A DNA stretch of 64,000 nt from Rhizobium sophorae (lineage in GTDB: Bacteria; Pseudomonadota; Alphaproteobacteria; Rhizobiales; Rhizobiaceae). The position numbers and the translations under genes were made by a program. The notes below the pieces were generated by a model that saw only the letters and a list, made by a program, of their open reading frames with translations, was not told the DNA's origin and ran no database searches. Numbering within the stretch: the stretch's first letter is position 1; every line of letters begins with the position of its first letter. This document shows positions 34,095-42,791 of this stretch, in pieces. The DNA lies in contig NZ_JABFCN010000001.1 in assembly GCF_013087515.1 (NCBI RefSeq), positions 124,001 through 188,000 of the forward strand, in the 5' to 3' direction.

Positions 34095-36380
34095 ATGCCC
34101 AATTCTCCCGAATCCTCAGGTGAAAGCGTTAGCAGCTCGAGCTCGGGTCGCAATCAGACATTAAATTCGCCAGCGCAAGTGGCCGCCTCGGATTCGCCGC
34201 AAAGCACTCAAACCGACGACTCGCAACCGCCCAACGGATCATTCGGCCACACTCGACGGGCCGCCAGGACTCTATTGCGTGCGCTGCGCCAAGATTTGCA
34301 AGCAAGTTCTGTTTTGGCAAAGATCAAGACGGCCGCCTTATCTTGGAGAACGAAGCTGAGGTCGATGCTGCCTGGAATAGCGTCAGCTGCCCATAAGTGG
34401 ATAACGAGTGCTTTGGTTAAGGTGGGACGCGGTCAGCGTTCAAAGCCGCGTGAAAGTCGACGAAGCGCTCCGTTCATTGCGGGCTGGCGCAAATTCGCTA
34501 TCGGGTTGGCCTTGCTTGTCTGCCTCCTCGTAGGAAGCATGCTGGTGTGGGCACTGAAAGACGTGCCGTGGAGCGAAATCCGGGATGGAACGTTAAAGCC
34601 GGTCGTCGTGCTGGAAACCGCCGACGGCGCGCCATTGGTAAGACAGGGACCTTATCAAGGGCCATATGCTCGATACGACCAGTTTCCGCCCCATCTGATC
34701 GATGCCGTCCTTTCGATCGAGGATCGCCGGTTCATGGATCATTTCGGCGTCGACCCCAGGGGCATCGGGAGAGCGCTTCTGCGGAACTTGGAGGCTGGCT
34801 CGGTGGTGGAGGGTGGCAGCACGATCACCCAGCAACTCATCAAGCTGCAATATCTCGACAGCGACCGAACCATAAAACGAAAGATACAGGAGGTCGTCAT
34901 TGCCTTCTGGCTGGAGTGGAAGCTCGGCAAGGCGGAAATTCTGACGCGCTATCTCAATAGCGTCTATCTTGGCGCGGGCGCCACCGGCATGCCTGCCGCC
35001 GCGCGCATCTATTTCAACAAGGAAATCGGCGCCCTAAACCTGCCGGAGGCGGCGATGCTGGCGGGGTTGCTTCGGGCGCCGAGCCAATGGAATCCGATCG
35101 ACAATTTCGAAGGCGCTCGGCAGCGCACCTTGGTCGTTCTCGACGCGATGGCAGCCAATGGCAAGATCACCGAGCCACAGGCGGCGGAGGCCAAGACGAG
35201 CTTTGCCAGACTGCACCCAACGACGCCGACGCCGCGCTCCGGAAGCTGGTTCGCCGACTGGATTTCACCGCAAGCAAGCGAAATCGCCGGCTCCTCGCCA
35301 GGTTCGACGACGGTGCGCACCACGCTGGTGCCGCGGTTGCAGCAGATCGCCGAAAGGGTCGTGAAAAGAGCTCTGGACAGTGAGGGAAAGACAGTCGAAG
35401 CATCGCAGGCGGCCTTGGTTGCGATGACGCCCGACGGCGCGGTCGTTGCGATGGTTGGTGGGCGCGACTACAAGGCAAGTCAGTTCAACCGAGCCGTCAC
35501 TGCGATGCGCCAGCCGGGTTCCACCTTCAAACTATTCGTCTATTACGCGGCATTGAAGGCTGGGCTCACCTTGTCTGACCGGGTTCTGGACGCGCCAATT
35601 GACATCGATGGCTGGTCGCCAGAAAATTCCGGTGGCAATTATCGCGGCTGGGTAACCCTTGCCGAGGCGTTCGCGCGATCGCTCAATGCCGCCTCAGTGG
35701 CGCTTGCCGAAGAGGTAGGTCTGGACAATGTGATTGCCGCAGCGCGTGAACTCGGCATCGATGCGCCACTGGCCAACACGCCGTCTTTGGCGCTTGGTGC
35801 ATCAGAAGTAAATCTGCTTAACCTCACCAGCGCCTATGCGTCCGTCCAACTCGGCAGGGCGCCCGTCAGGCCCTGGGGCATCATCGACTTCCAGGCGGCA
35901 GGGCAGCCCAAGACGTTTCGAGTTGCCTCACAAGCAAAGCCGAATGTCGATCTTTCGCCCTACCAGTCCGACCTCCTCGGCCTGCTGCAGTTGGTGGTCG
36001 AGCGCGGCACTGGACGTGGGGCAGATCCCGGCACGTTTGCGGCCGGTAAGACCGGCACGAGCCAGAACAATCGTGATGCCTGGTTCGTCGGTTTCACGGA
36101 AGCGCTCGTCGTCGGTGTCTGGGTTGGCAACGATGATGACGCGCCGATGAAGGGGGTGACGGGCGGCGACCTGCCAGCGCATATCTGGCGGGACTTCATG
36201 CGTGAGGCAACGACAGAACCGACTCTGAACGGAGTGCCATCGACCGAAGCATTGGTCGATGGTCAAGGCGCACCCCAGTCCTGCAACATCACCGCCTGCT
36301 CGCGCAGTTACCGCTCATTTCGGCCGTCCGATTGCACTTATCAGCCATATTCCGGCGGCCGACGGCTTTGTGAAAAGTGA
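34095..36380 (+). CDS. Class A penicillin-binding protein with BA14K-like C-terminal domain
   Basis: 761 residues from ATG 34095. Residues 1-130 are a long Ser-rich and basic cytoplasmic part; a membrane anchor lies at about 135-155 (FAIGLALLVCLLVGSMLVW). The GT51 transglycosylase has E209 in EDRRFMDHFG and GGSTITQQL near 242. The transpeptidase has S476-x-x-K479 in GSTFK, S529-x-N531 in SLN and K652-TG in KTGTS. The end, CNITACSRSYRSFRPSDCTY with GGRRLCEK, resembles a BA14K domain, a secreted lectin-like module of rhizobia and Brucella. The protein should build peptidoglycan; the tail may bind glycans. Confidence 0.9.
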   Translation: MPNSPESSGESVSSSSSGRNQTLNSPAQVAASDSPQSTQTDDSQPPNGSFGHTRRAARTLLRALRQDLQASSVLAKIKTAALSWRTKLRSMLPGIASAAHKWITSALVKVGRGQRSKPRESRRSAPFIAGWRKFAIGLALLVCLLVGSMLVWALKDVPWSEIRDGTLKPVVVLETADGAPLVRQGPYQGPYARYDQFPPHLIDAVLSIEDRRFMDHFGVDPRGIGRALLRNLEAGSVVEGGSTITQQLIKLQYLDSDRTIKRKIQEVVIAFWLEWKLGKAEILTRYLNSVYLGAGATGMPAAARIYFNKEIGALNLPEAAMLAGLLRAPSQWNPIDNFEGARQRTLVVLDAMAANGKITEPQAAEAKTSFARLHPTTPTPRSGSWFADWISPQASEIAGSSPGSTTVRTTLVPRLQQIAERVVKRALDSEGKTVEASQAALVAMTPDGAVVAMVGGRDYKASQFNRAVTAMRQPGSTFKLFVYYAALKAGLTLSDRVLDAPIDIDGWSPENSGGNYRGWVTLAEAFARSLNAASVALAEEVGLDNVIAAARELGIDAPLANTPSLALGASEVNLLNLTSAYASVQLGRAPVRPWGIIDFQAAGQPKTFRVASQAKPNVDLSPYQSDLLGLLQLVVERGTGRGADPGTFAAGKTGTSQNNRDAWFVGFTEALVVGVWVGNDDDAPMKGVTGGDLPAHIWRDFMREATTEPTLNGVPSTEALVDGQGAPQSCNITACSRSYRSFRPSDCTYQPYSGGRRLCEK

Positions 36381-36411
36381 TGTGATTCGGCAGAGGTGGA
36401 GCACCGGTCAT

Positions 36412-36528
36412 CCTTGCCTCACGCCCGTTTCGCAGATCGGCGCCGAATATCGTTTGGCCGATGTTGCGAAGGCGCGCGAAGAGATGGAATCCGGACGTTC
36501 GGCGGGCAGTCTCCTGCTGATACCTTGA
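36412..36528 (+). pseudogene. Quinone-oxidoreductase 3' fragment
   Basis: The last frame before 36528 reads PVSQIGAEYRLADVAKAREE then MESGRSAGSLLLIP, matching the C-terminal end of MDR-family quinone oxidoreductases (compare the intact family member at 18834). No upstream catalytic or Rossmann part is present, since the PBP gene ends at 36380. It is a truncated relic. Confidence 0.7.
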
Positions 36529-36542
36529 TTGGTCAAAGTCCG

Positions 36543-37046
36543 TTATTTCGGCTTACGCAGATGGAGAGATCCAGTCGGAATAGGGACCACACTGGCAAGC
36601 CGTTGGCCTACCACCGTACCGATTGTGGGAACCCCGGACGTATTCCTGGATGCGGGCTCGATTTGCCGGAGAAACAGTCCGCTATTATCCGCGAGAGATC
36701 CGATGGTAATCATCGGCTCGTCGTCGACGAAAAGTATCATTCCAATGCCGGATCCAAGCTTATCCTCCACCCTGCATGGGACGGCTCGCAGTACGGTCTC
36801 AGCCTTTGTCGAAAACAGGGATTTCACAAGCCCGCCAAGTGCCTCGACACTATGGACAAACGGCCGGACGACAAGCGTGACTGCTTCTTGTTCAGATAGA
36901 GAGAGTTCGACGGAAAGCTGAGCCGGCGCAGAACCGGTTGGCAGGCAAGCACTATAAAGCTGGAAAATCGCGGCGCGGGCGAAATTCAAGCGTGTATCAT
37001 GGGATTCGGCTTCGACGATTGATTGAAGAAAGCCTGAAGAGTTCAC
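36543..37046 (-). CDS. Hypothetical protein (167 aa)
   Basis: The frame starts at GTG 37046 (MNSSGFLQSIVEAESHDTRL). No signal peptide or domain is recognised. The middle, SGIGMILFVDDEPMITIGSL, superficially resembles a response-regulator loop, but the rest of that fold is absent. It is convergent with the oxidoreductase fragment. Codon use is less biased than in the core genes, as expected of an acquired or decaying gene. Whether it is expressed is uncertain. Confidence 0.45.
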   Translation of the reverse strand: MNSSGFLQSIVEAESHDTRLNFARAAIFQLYSACLPTGSAPAQLSVELSLSEQEAVTLVVRPFVHSVEALGGLVKSLFSTKAETVLRAVPCRVEDKLGSGIGMILFVDDEPMITIGSLADNSGLFLRQIEPASRNTSGVPTIGTVVGQRLASVVPIPTGSLHLRKPK

Positions 37047-37369
37047 TGCCGCAATCCCTATTTCGAATCGGGTTAGCCCGATGAAGTTTCATTATACGAT
37101 ACCGCTTCTGCGGGCGAGCCGTCCGCATTGTTCATATTAACAAATGCTGACCTTCAAAATCTCCGGTTTGTCCCCGATATCCTAGAATAGACCGCGAATA
37201 TTTGTCCAAGCTGGAGATCCAGTTTAGATCGCAACAAAATATGGAGGCATTTAGGTCAATACTCCGGCGTGTCGAGATCGCTATCACTCGTCTATTAGTA
37301 TGCGGCGATGTTGCGGAGAATGTCAGCGGTATTCGACGACATCATGCTCTGTAGAAACAGGATTCAGAT

Positions 37370-37389
37370 TTTAGGCCGACCGGCCTAAA
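37370..37389. promoter_or_regulatory. Palindrome in the 37.0-37.5 kb gap
   Basis: TTTAGGCC at 37370-37377 and GGCCTAAA at 37382-37389 form a perfect inverted repeat with four bases between. It could be an operator or a transcript end for the GH5 gene that stops at 37506. The rest of 37047-37505 is A/T-rich and contains no gene that I can support. Confidence 0.4.
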
Positions 37390-37505
37390 TCATCCTGTTC
37401 TAGGGGAAAGAACGCGCAACCGTTCCGGTTCTCAGGCGCGCTTCCGATCTTCGTGTCACGCATATTGTCTCTTAAAATCGGTTTTCGCCTTCGAGCGAGC
37501 CCTGA

Positions 37506-38687
37506 TTATTGAAACTTGAGGGCGGCGGCGCGCAAAGCCTGCCAAGCAGCGCCTCCATCGTTATGGATATCGAATTTGTCGTGGTCGTCCTCAGGATAGA
37601 GGCCCGAGTCCTGCGTGCTGGTGAGCCGCCAGACCACCCAGCCTCCACAATCCGACGTGGCGATCGTGTTCAGCCAAGTTTCATAGGCATTTGCCTGATC
37701 GGGATCGGATCGCGGAATTCCAAACTCCTCCAGGATCACCGGTTTTCCGATATTTCGTGCGATCGCGCAGTATTCGCGAATGCGGGCATCGAAATCGGAA
37801 TGGCTCATTTTGACGTAGGATGGGTAGCCATGCCATGTGCCGAAATCGACGCTCGCAATGTTCATATCCGACAGCTTCTGATCCATGTTCCCATGGCCCG
37901 TCGTTACGAGCTGTTTCGGTGCCAGGGATTTGACATAGGCTGACATTTCCGACACCCACTCATGAAGGAGCGGTTTGGGATGGATGTCAGGTTCGTTGGC
38001 CAGATCCCAGGCAAATATGGTGGGGTCATCGGAATAGCGCACACCAGTAATCGTGTTGACGCGCGACAGAACATGCCGGACCCATGCCTTGTAATCGCGT
38101 CGGGTTCGCGGATCAGCGGCAAAAAAAGTGTATTTGTCCGAACTCCCATACCAGGCGTTCATCTGCTGGGCACCGCCCGTATAGGCCCAGAAATCGACGA
38201 ATGCGAGGATCAGCTTGAGCTTGCGCTTCGCCGCTTCCGCGATGAGGTAGTCGACCTTTTGCAGACCGTCAGGTCCGTCGTTGGGAACCATCTTGTTGGT
38301 TATCGGATCCCAACTCATCATATAGATGCCCTTGGTCCCCAGATTGCTGGAATCGGCCGTGCTTTTCGAATTCCAGATCGTTGGCACCTGGCCGTCCAGC
38401 GACCCTATAACCGGTTGCAGGAAGGTGCGCACCACATTGGCACCCATTGCCGTGGCATCGTCCAACACGCGGGTGACTTCGCCTGACGAGCCAAATGTCA
38501 GATAATGGTTGTTTACGCCGGCCACGCGAAATGGCTTGCCGTCCAGCAGGAAGCCCCCCTCTTTCGTCGTGACGAAAGATTGCTGCACAGATGACTGCGC
38601 GTCCGCAGATCCGACCTGAGCAGACCAAAAAAGCGCCAGCGCCGCGGCGCCGATAGCGAAATTCCGGAAATGGCGAATACGTCTCAT
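37506..38687 (-). CDS. Secreted GH5-type glycoside hydrolase
   Basis: 393 residues from ATG 38687, with GGGAG about ten bases upstream. A signal peptide is clear (RNFAIGAAALALFWSAQVGS then ADAQ). The acid/base Glu is in WDLANEPD and the nucleophile in ILEEFGIPR, both typical of GH5 clan-A hydrolases, with mannanase-like features. It lies last in the polysaccharide operon and ends the transcript. It could trim or release the polymer in the periplasm or outside the cell, as ExsH- or PlyA-type enzymes do, or recycle failed chains. Substrate is inferred only from context. Confidence 0.87.
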   Translation of the reverse strand: MRRIRHFRNFAIGAAALALFWSAQVGSADAQSSVQQSFVTTKEGGFLLDGKPFRVAGVNNHYLTFGSSGEVTRVLDDATAMGANVVRTFLQPVIGSLDGQVPTIWNSKSTADSSNLGTKGIYMMSWDPITNKMVPNDGPDGLQKVDYLIAEAAKRKLKLILAFVDFWAYTGGAQQMNAWYGSSDKYTFFAADPRTRRDYKAWVRHVLSRVNTITGVRYSDDPTIFAWDLANEPDIHPKPLLHEWVSEMSAYVKSLAPKQLVTTGHGNMDQKLSDMNIASVDFGTWHGYPSYVKMSHSDFDARIREYCAIARNIGKPVILEEFGIPRSDPDQANAYETWLNTIATSDCGGWVVWRLTSTQDSGLYPEDDHDKFDIHNDGGAAWQALRAAALKFQ

Positions 38688-38703
38688 GCGAAGAAACTCC
38701 CTT

Positions 38704-40083
38704 TCACGCCCGCGACGCAATTCCGATTTGGTCTGTCTCGTCGAGGGAATTGCCGTATGTCGAAACACCGGCAGCCGCTGATGGCGCGATGGTGGACGGC
38801 GTCGCAGTGTGCCGTGTGGCCCAATACAATGCCGGGCACAGAAGCAGGCCTTCCAGCGAAACCGCAATGACCCAGAAGTTAGCTGTGCCTGCGATCCCGA
38901 ATTGCGCACCACCGACGGCGGCCGCGATCTCCAGCACCGCACCGCCGGTCAGAACGAGCGTGGCAAAACCCAGGCGCCGTCGGACACGTTGAACCGCCAG
39001 ATAATGATACTTCAACGCCATTCCGAAAGCGGCAACGCCAAGAAACTGGAGGCCATTTCCTGCAATCACGGCATAGGCCGGATTGAATATCCAGAGCATG
39101 AAGCGCGACAGGAAGAAGAACGCCAAGGCGGTCGCCGCGCAGACCAGCATCGACAAGCCGAGCGACAGGCGCAGGCGCGCAGGAAATAGCTCCGGCTCCC
39201 GCAAAGCGATGGCAAACAACACCGAGGCGAGTGACGCAGGGACGAGAAGCGCGACGTTCAGCACCGTCCAGGCGGCATAGAAGGCGGCGTTGATCTCCGC
39301 GGACAGCATCACCGTGACGACGAAGGGCAGCAGCAGCGCCGGCGCCTGAACAGCCATGCTGAGCGTATGATGGCCGAAAACCTGTCCGAGCACCGGGCGG
39401 AAGGCGCGGATCTCCGGCCGGTGGAAAACGCGCCTGCCGGCATAAACAAGAAGCCCGGCCACGACGACCAGCGAGACAAGCTGCCCGGCAAACCAGGTGG
39501 TGAAGATCGCCAGTCCGCTGGCCGCCCGGCCAAGTGTCAGGCCGAGAGCGATCAGTAGAAGAAGCTTGGTGGCGGCGAAGACGACATTCCGGGCCAGTTG
39601 AAGGCCACTGCGCAGAAGGCCAACCAGGGCTTGGTCGAGCACGAGGGTCACGGCCGTCAGAGCGCAACAAGCGACGAAGAAGAGATCGGTGGCGGAGGAA
39701 CCGACGATCGAGCCAAGCTGCGTCGATGTGAAGGCAGCGATAACAAGATAGATCAGCCCCACCATGATGGAGGCGCTGAACGAGGCTAGGAGGGCGCCCG
39801 CCAAAAAGGGGCCTGCTCTTTTCTGTCGGCCTATCTCGCCCATCAGGAAAGGCCCGAGACCGACTTCGCCGAAATTCGCGAGGAGATTCATCAACGATAT
39901 GGCGGCGGCGGCGAGCCCGACAGCCTCGGCCGAGAAGGAACGCGCCGCGAACCACCAGTAGACGAAGCCGAGAACGGCCGTCATCAACGTTCCAAGCCCC
40001 AGCATGCCTGCATTGAGGAGCAAAACCGCCTGATTCATCAGGAGGTTGCGGATCTTGGTCATGGCGGCGCTGAGGGTCATCAT
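38704..40083 (-). CDS. Polysaccharide flippase (Wzx/MATE-like)
   Basis: 459 residues from ATG 40083; a second ATG follows directly. About 12-14 hydrophobic helices are visible, starting NLLMNQAVLLLNAGMLGLGT. The general pattern is that of polysaccharide transporters of the MVF superfamily, which move lipid-linked repeat units across the inner membrane. It follows the GT2 gene after two bases and precedes GH5 by 16 bases, inside the operon. Confidence 0.85.
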   Translation of the reverse strand: MMTLSAAMTKIRNLLMNQAVLLLNAGMLGLGTLMTAVLGFVYWWFAARSFSAEAVGLAAAAISLMNLLANFGEVGLGPFLMGEIGRQKRAGPFLAGALLASFSASIMVGLIYLVIAAFTSTQLGSIVGSSATDLFFVACCALTAVTLVLDQALVGLLRSGLQLARNVVFAATKLLLLIALGLTLGRAASGLAIFTTWFAGQLVSLVVVAGLLVYAGRRVFHRPEIRAFRPVLGQVFGHHTLSMAVQAPALLLPFVVTVMLSAEINAAFYAAWTVLNVALLVPASLASVLFAIALREPELFPARLRLSLGLSMLVCAATALAFFFLSRFMLWIFNPAYAVIAGNGLQFLGVAAFGMALKYHYLAVQRVRRRLGFATLVLTGGAVLEIAAAVGGAQFGIAGTANFWVIAVSLEGLLLCPALYWATRHTATPSTIAPSAAAGVSTYGNSLDETDQIGIASRA

Positions 40084-40085
40084 GA

Positions 40086-41087
40086 CTATTCCACCGGTTC
40101 GAGAGCGCGAGTAGGAACGGAGGTGAACGGTCGCGTAAGGGCAGCGCGGGTCCGGCCGAGAGCGAAACCGGCCGCAGTGGCCGCCAGGCCGGCGCCCAGC
40201 GCGACGGCGCGAAGAAGGCCGCTCGGCTGCCCAAGCAACACATCTGCGAATCCCCGCATAACCCCTTGGGGCAACGTCCTCGTCATATAGGTCTTTTCCG
40301 ACGCCAGCGCCTCTCCGGGGCCTGCCATCAACGACAGGCTGGCCTTTGAAAGCCCTTCGGCCCAGCATCGATGAAGGAAATATTTCCACGTCGCGCGATC
40401 GGCGGGTATGGCATGATCGCTGCCGCTCGACGGCTCGAAGACGAAACGGCCATATGGCAGGGCTTTGGTTGCACGGATGCAGAGTTCGGTTTCCTCGCAT
40501 CCGAGCGGCAAAGCCTTGGCCGTTCGGCCCAAGCCGGAATCGAAGCCGCCGGTATGATCGAAGACGTCGCGGCGGATGCACATGGACGCGCCGATGAGGT
40601 TGCGCACCGGCCCCGGATGAAGGCCGCGATAGGTGCAGCCGAGGGTCCACAGGAATTCGTCGGGAAACCAGGACGGACGGTCTGTTTCCCACAACGGGCG
40701 GATAGCGGAGACGGCGCCCAGAACCGAGGGATCCTCCAGTTGCCGCACCAAGGTCGCCAGCAAATCTTGATCCGACACGGCGTCGTCGTCGAGAAACAGG
40801 ATGACCTCGCCGCGGCTGACAGAGATCCCGGTGTTGCGGGCACCGGAGAGGCCGGGCGGATGAATATTCTCGACGATCCTGACCGGGGTTTCAAAGCGCT
40901 TGGCGCGCAGAAGCAGCGCGAGTGCCGGATTATGATCGACGATGACGACAATCTCGTCCGCGGCCGGGACCTGGCGCGCTGCCGCCTCGATTGCTTTGTT
41001 GAGAATGTCCCAACGTTTGTCGGAATAGCAGCAGATGACGATCGCCGTCGTGAGCCTGCCGGACACGGGGTGCTGGAAATTATCCAT
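40086..41087 (-). CDS. Glycosyltransferase family 2
   Basis: 333 residues from ATG 41087. The GT-A fold shows TAIVICCYSDKRWDILNKAI, the nucleotide loop VVIVDHNPAL and the metal-binding DDD in LFLDDDAVSD. RNLIGASMCIRRDVFDHTGG is the usual acceptor-side segment. It should add a sugar from a nucleotide donor on the cytoplasmic face. It overlaps the upstream DUF1616-like gene by 8 bp. Confidence 0.9.
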   Translation of the reverse strand: MDNFQHPVSGRLTTAIVICCYSDKRWDILNKAIEAAARQVPAADEIVVIVDHNPALALLLRAKRFETPVRIVENIHPPGLSGARNTGISVSRGEVILFLDDDAVSDQDLLATLVRQLEDPSVLGAVSAIRPLWETDRPSWFPDEFLWTLGCTYRGLHPGPVRNLIGASMCIRRDVFDHTGGFDSGLGRTAKALPLGCEETELCIRATKALPYGRFVFEPSSGSDHAIPADRATWKYFLHRCWAEGLSKASLSLMAGPGEALASEKTYMTRTLPQGVMRGFADVLLGQPSGLLRAVALGAGLAATAAGFALGRTRAALTRPFTSVPTRALEPVE

Positions 41088-41907
41088 TCTTCGGCTCCGG
41101 GGCGAACTGAAGGGTTATTCCGGTCGGCGGCGGGGACTGGTGCGCGTCGGTGGTCATCCAGACCTTGCGGTAGATCGTTCCCCTGTCGCCGCCCTTGTAG
41201 AGCCAGGCTTCCAGCCGTGCGGGTGGGTGCGTTTTTGTCGGTACGGAGAATTCGAAGGTTAGACTGGAGGAAGGCGCCAGTTCGAAGGTTGGCATCTTTC
41301 CAATCAATGTGCCGCCGAGAACAAGGTCAAGACTGTAAAGCGTCTTGGCGTCTTCCGAATTGCGCACGCCGACCGTTACCACATTGTTCGTCCAGTTCCA
41401 TTTGGGCACCATCCAAAGCTCGGTGAAATGAAACGGCTTGTGTTCAAGCGCGACCGGGCGCGCCACGAGGACGGCACTCGTCGCCAAGATCATGGAAACA
41501 GCGAAGGTCCCAAAACGGCGGCCGGGCCAAGCCCAGGGAATGGCTGGAACCGGTCTTTCGAGCTGCAAAACGACATTCAGCCATCGAACGGCGATAGTCG
41601 TCAGGCCCAGCGCGTAGACCCAGCCTCGCGCATCGAGATGCCCGACGACATGCAGCAGAAGCCCTAAAAAAATGCAGGTCGCGAAGCTCAGGAACACCGC
41701 GAGCGTCCCCCTTGTGACCGTATCGGCCTCGATGCGCATGGTGTCCACCAGCATGCGGCCAGGGAAATACAGTATCAGCGGCACGCAGAGCGCCAGACGG
41801 ACCGCCTTCTCCCAGGTCGAAAAGGTTTCGGGCAGCCACGTTACGGCCAACGCAGCGGCAAGAACCCACAGCGGAATGATTCCCAGAAAGACACGGCGGG
41901 CCATCAT
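41080..41907 (-). CDS. DUF1616-like membrane protein
   Basis: 275 residues from ATG 41907, with AGGAG about ten bases upstream. Five to six N-terminal helices (IIPLWVLAAALAVTWLP, CVPLILYFPGRMLVD and so on) are followed by a soluble beta-rich part at about 155-275 (NNVVTVGVRNSEDAKTLYSL, LTFEFSVPTKTHP). This arrangement fits DUF1616, found with surface-glycan genes. Function is unknown; it may present or couple a glycan step on the periplasmic side. It overlaps both neighbours by a few bases. Confidence 0.65.
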   Translation of the reverse strand: MMARRVFLGIIPLWVLAAALAVTWLPETFSTWEKAVRLALCVPLILYFPGRMLVDTMRIEADTVTRGTLAVFLSFATCIFLGLLLHVVGHLDARGWVYALGLTTIAVRWLNVVLQLERPVPAIPWAWPGRRFGTFAVSMILATSAVLVARPVALEHKPFHFTELWMVPKWNWTNNVVTVGVRNSEDAKTLYSLDLVLGGTLIGKMPTFELAPSSSLTFEFSVPTKTHPPARLEAWLYKGGDRGTIYRKVWMTTDAHQSPPPTGITLQFAPEPKNG

Positions 41908-42791
41908 CGGGGACGAGCTCCTGCATCCGCCCATGCCGTCGCGCCGATGATCTGAGCGGCGCCCGGGTTCACCTTCATGAGCTTCTGCCGTATCACGTTC
42001 GGGTCGAAGGATTTCTGGACGAGATGAACGATCTTGCTGTCCAGCCGGTTCAGAGTGAGGCCGAGGCGGCTGTGGATCTGCGTCAGATAGGCCCCGCGCG
42101 CATCGCGCATCGTCGGCGACTGGTGCATCACATCGAGCAGAAAGGCGGAATAGAGCGTCCATTCCCCGAACCGTGCCTGGTCTTTTGACGCGCTGAGACC
42201 CTTGAGCAGCTCGACGTAGGGTTTTGAGCCGTATTTCGACGCGATGTAGTCATTCAGCGCGATGAGCCATTCGCGCTTGAAGCAGAAGAAATCGTTGATG
42301 AAATCGACGTAGCGAGAAGACCGGGCCGGCTCGACGCCGAGGATCTTTGCAACATTGCGCAACCGTTGCTTCTCGAAACGATAGTGCAGATCGGGAAGCC
42401 TGTGGCTGGAATAATAGAGAACCGGTTCGCGCCCGTCGATCAGATCGGTCCTCGCGATGGGCCGCAGCAGCAGTGTATCCGCGCCGAGATTACAGAAATG
42501 CTCGGTCCGGCAGAATTCGAAGGCGCGCAGCTTGATGATCTGCTGCCGAAACCAGCCGGGAAGTTCCAGCTCGCTGGCCGAAAGCCAGTCGTTGTCGCCG
42601 GTGACAGATGCGCCAGGCACGAGACCCTTCGCGTCGAGGAAGGCTCTTAAAGCGGCCGGGTTGTCGGTGACCATGGTCAGGTTTCCCTTGTCGGGGAAAT
42701 GCTGCTGGTAGGAGCGAAGGGACGCTTCGAGCAAATATTCGATGTCCCGCGAATGGACGCACATGAAAGCGTCGATAGGGTTATCGATCAT
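41904..42791 (-). CDS. DUF6492-like, probable sugar-transfer protein
   Basis: 295 residues from ATG 42791. A GT-A-like core is suggested by DAFMCVHSRDIEYLLEASLR, TMVTDNPAALRAFLD, GWFRQQIIKLRAFEFC and FCNLGADTLLL, with D at the end of a strand in the place of a DxD motif. The family has no tested function known to me. It overlaps the GT-C-like gene by four bases, so the two proteins are probably made together. Confidence 0.6.
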   Translation of the reverse strand: MIDNPIDAFMCVHSRDIEYLLEASLRSYQQHFPDKGNLTMVTDNPAALRAFLDAKGLVPGASVTGDNDWLSASELELPGWFRQQIIKLRAFEFCRTEHFCNLGADTLLLRPIARTDLIDGREPVLYYSSHRLPDLHYRFEKQRLRNVAKILGVEPARSSRYVDFINDFFCFKREWLIALNDYIASKYGSKPYVELLKGLSASKDQARFGEWTLYSAFLLDVMHQSPTMRDARGAYLTQIHSRLGLTLNRLDSKIVHLVQKSFDPNVIRQKLMKVNPGAAQIIGATAWADAGARPR

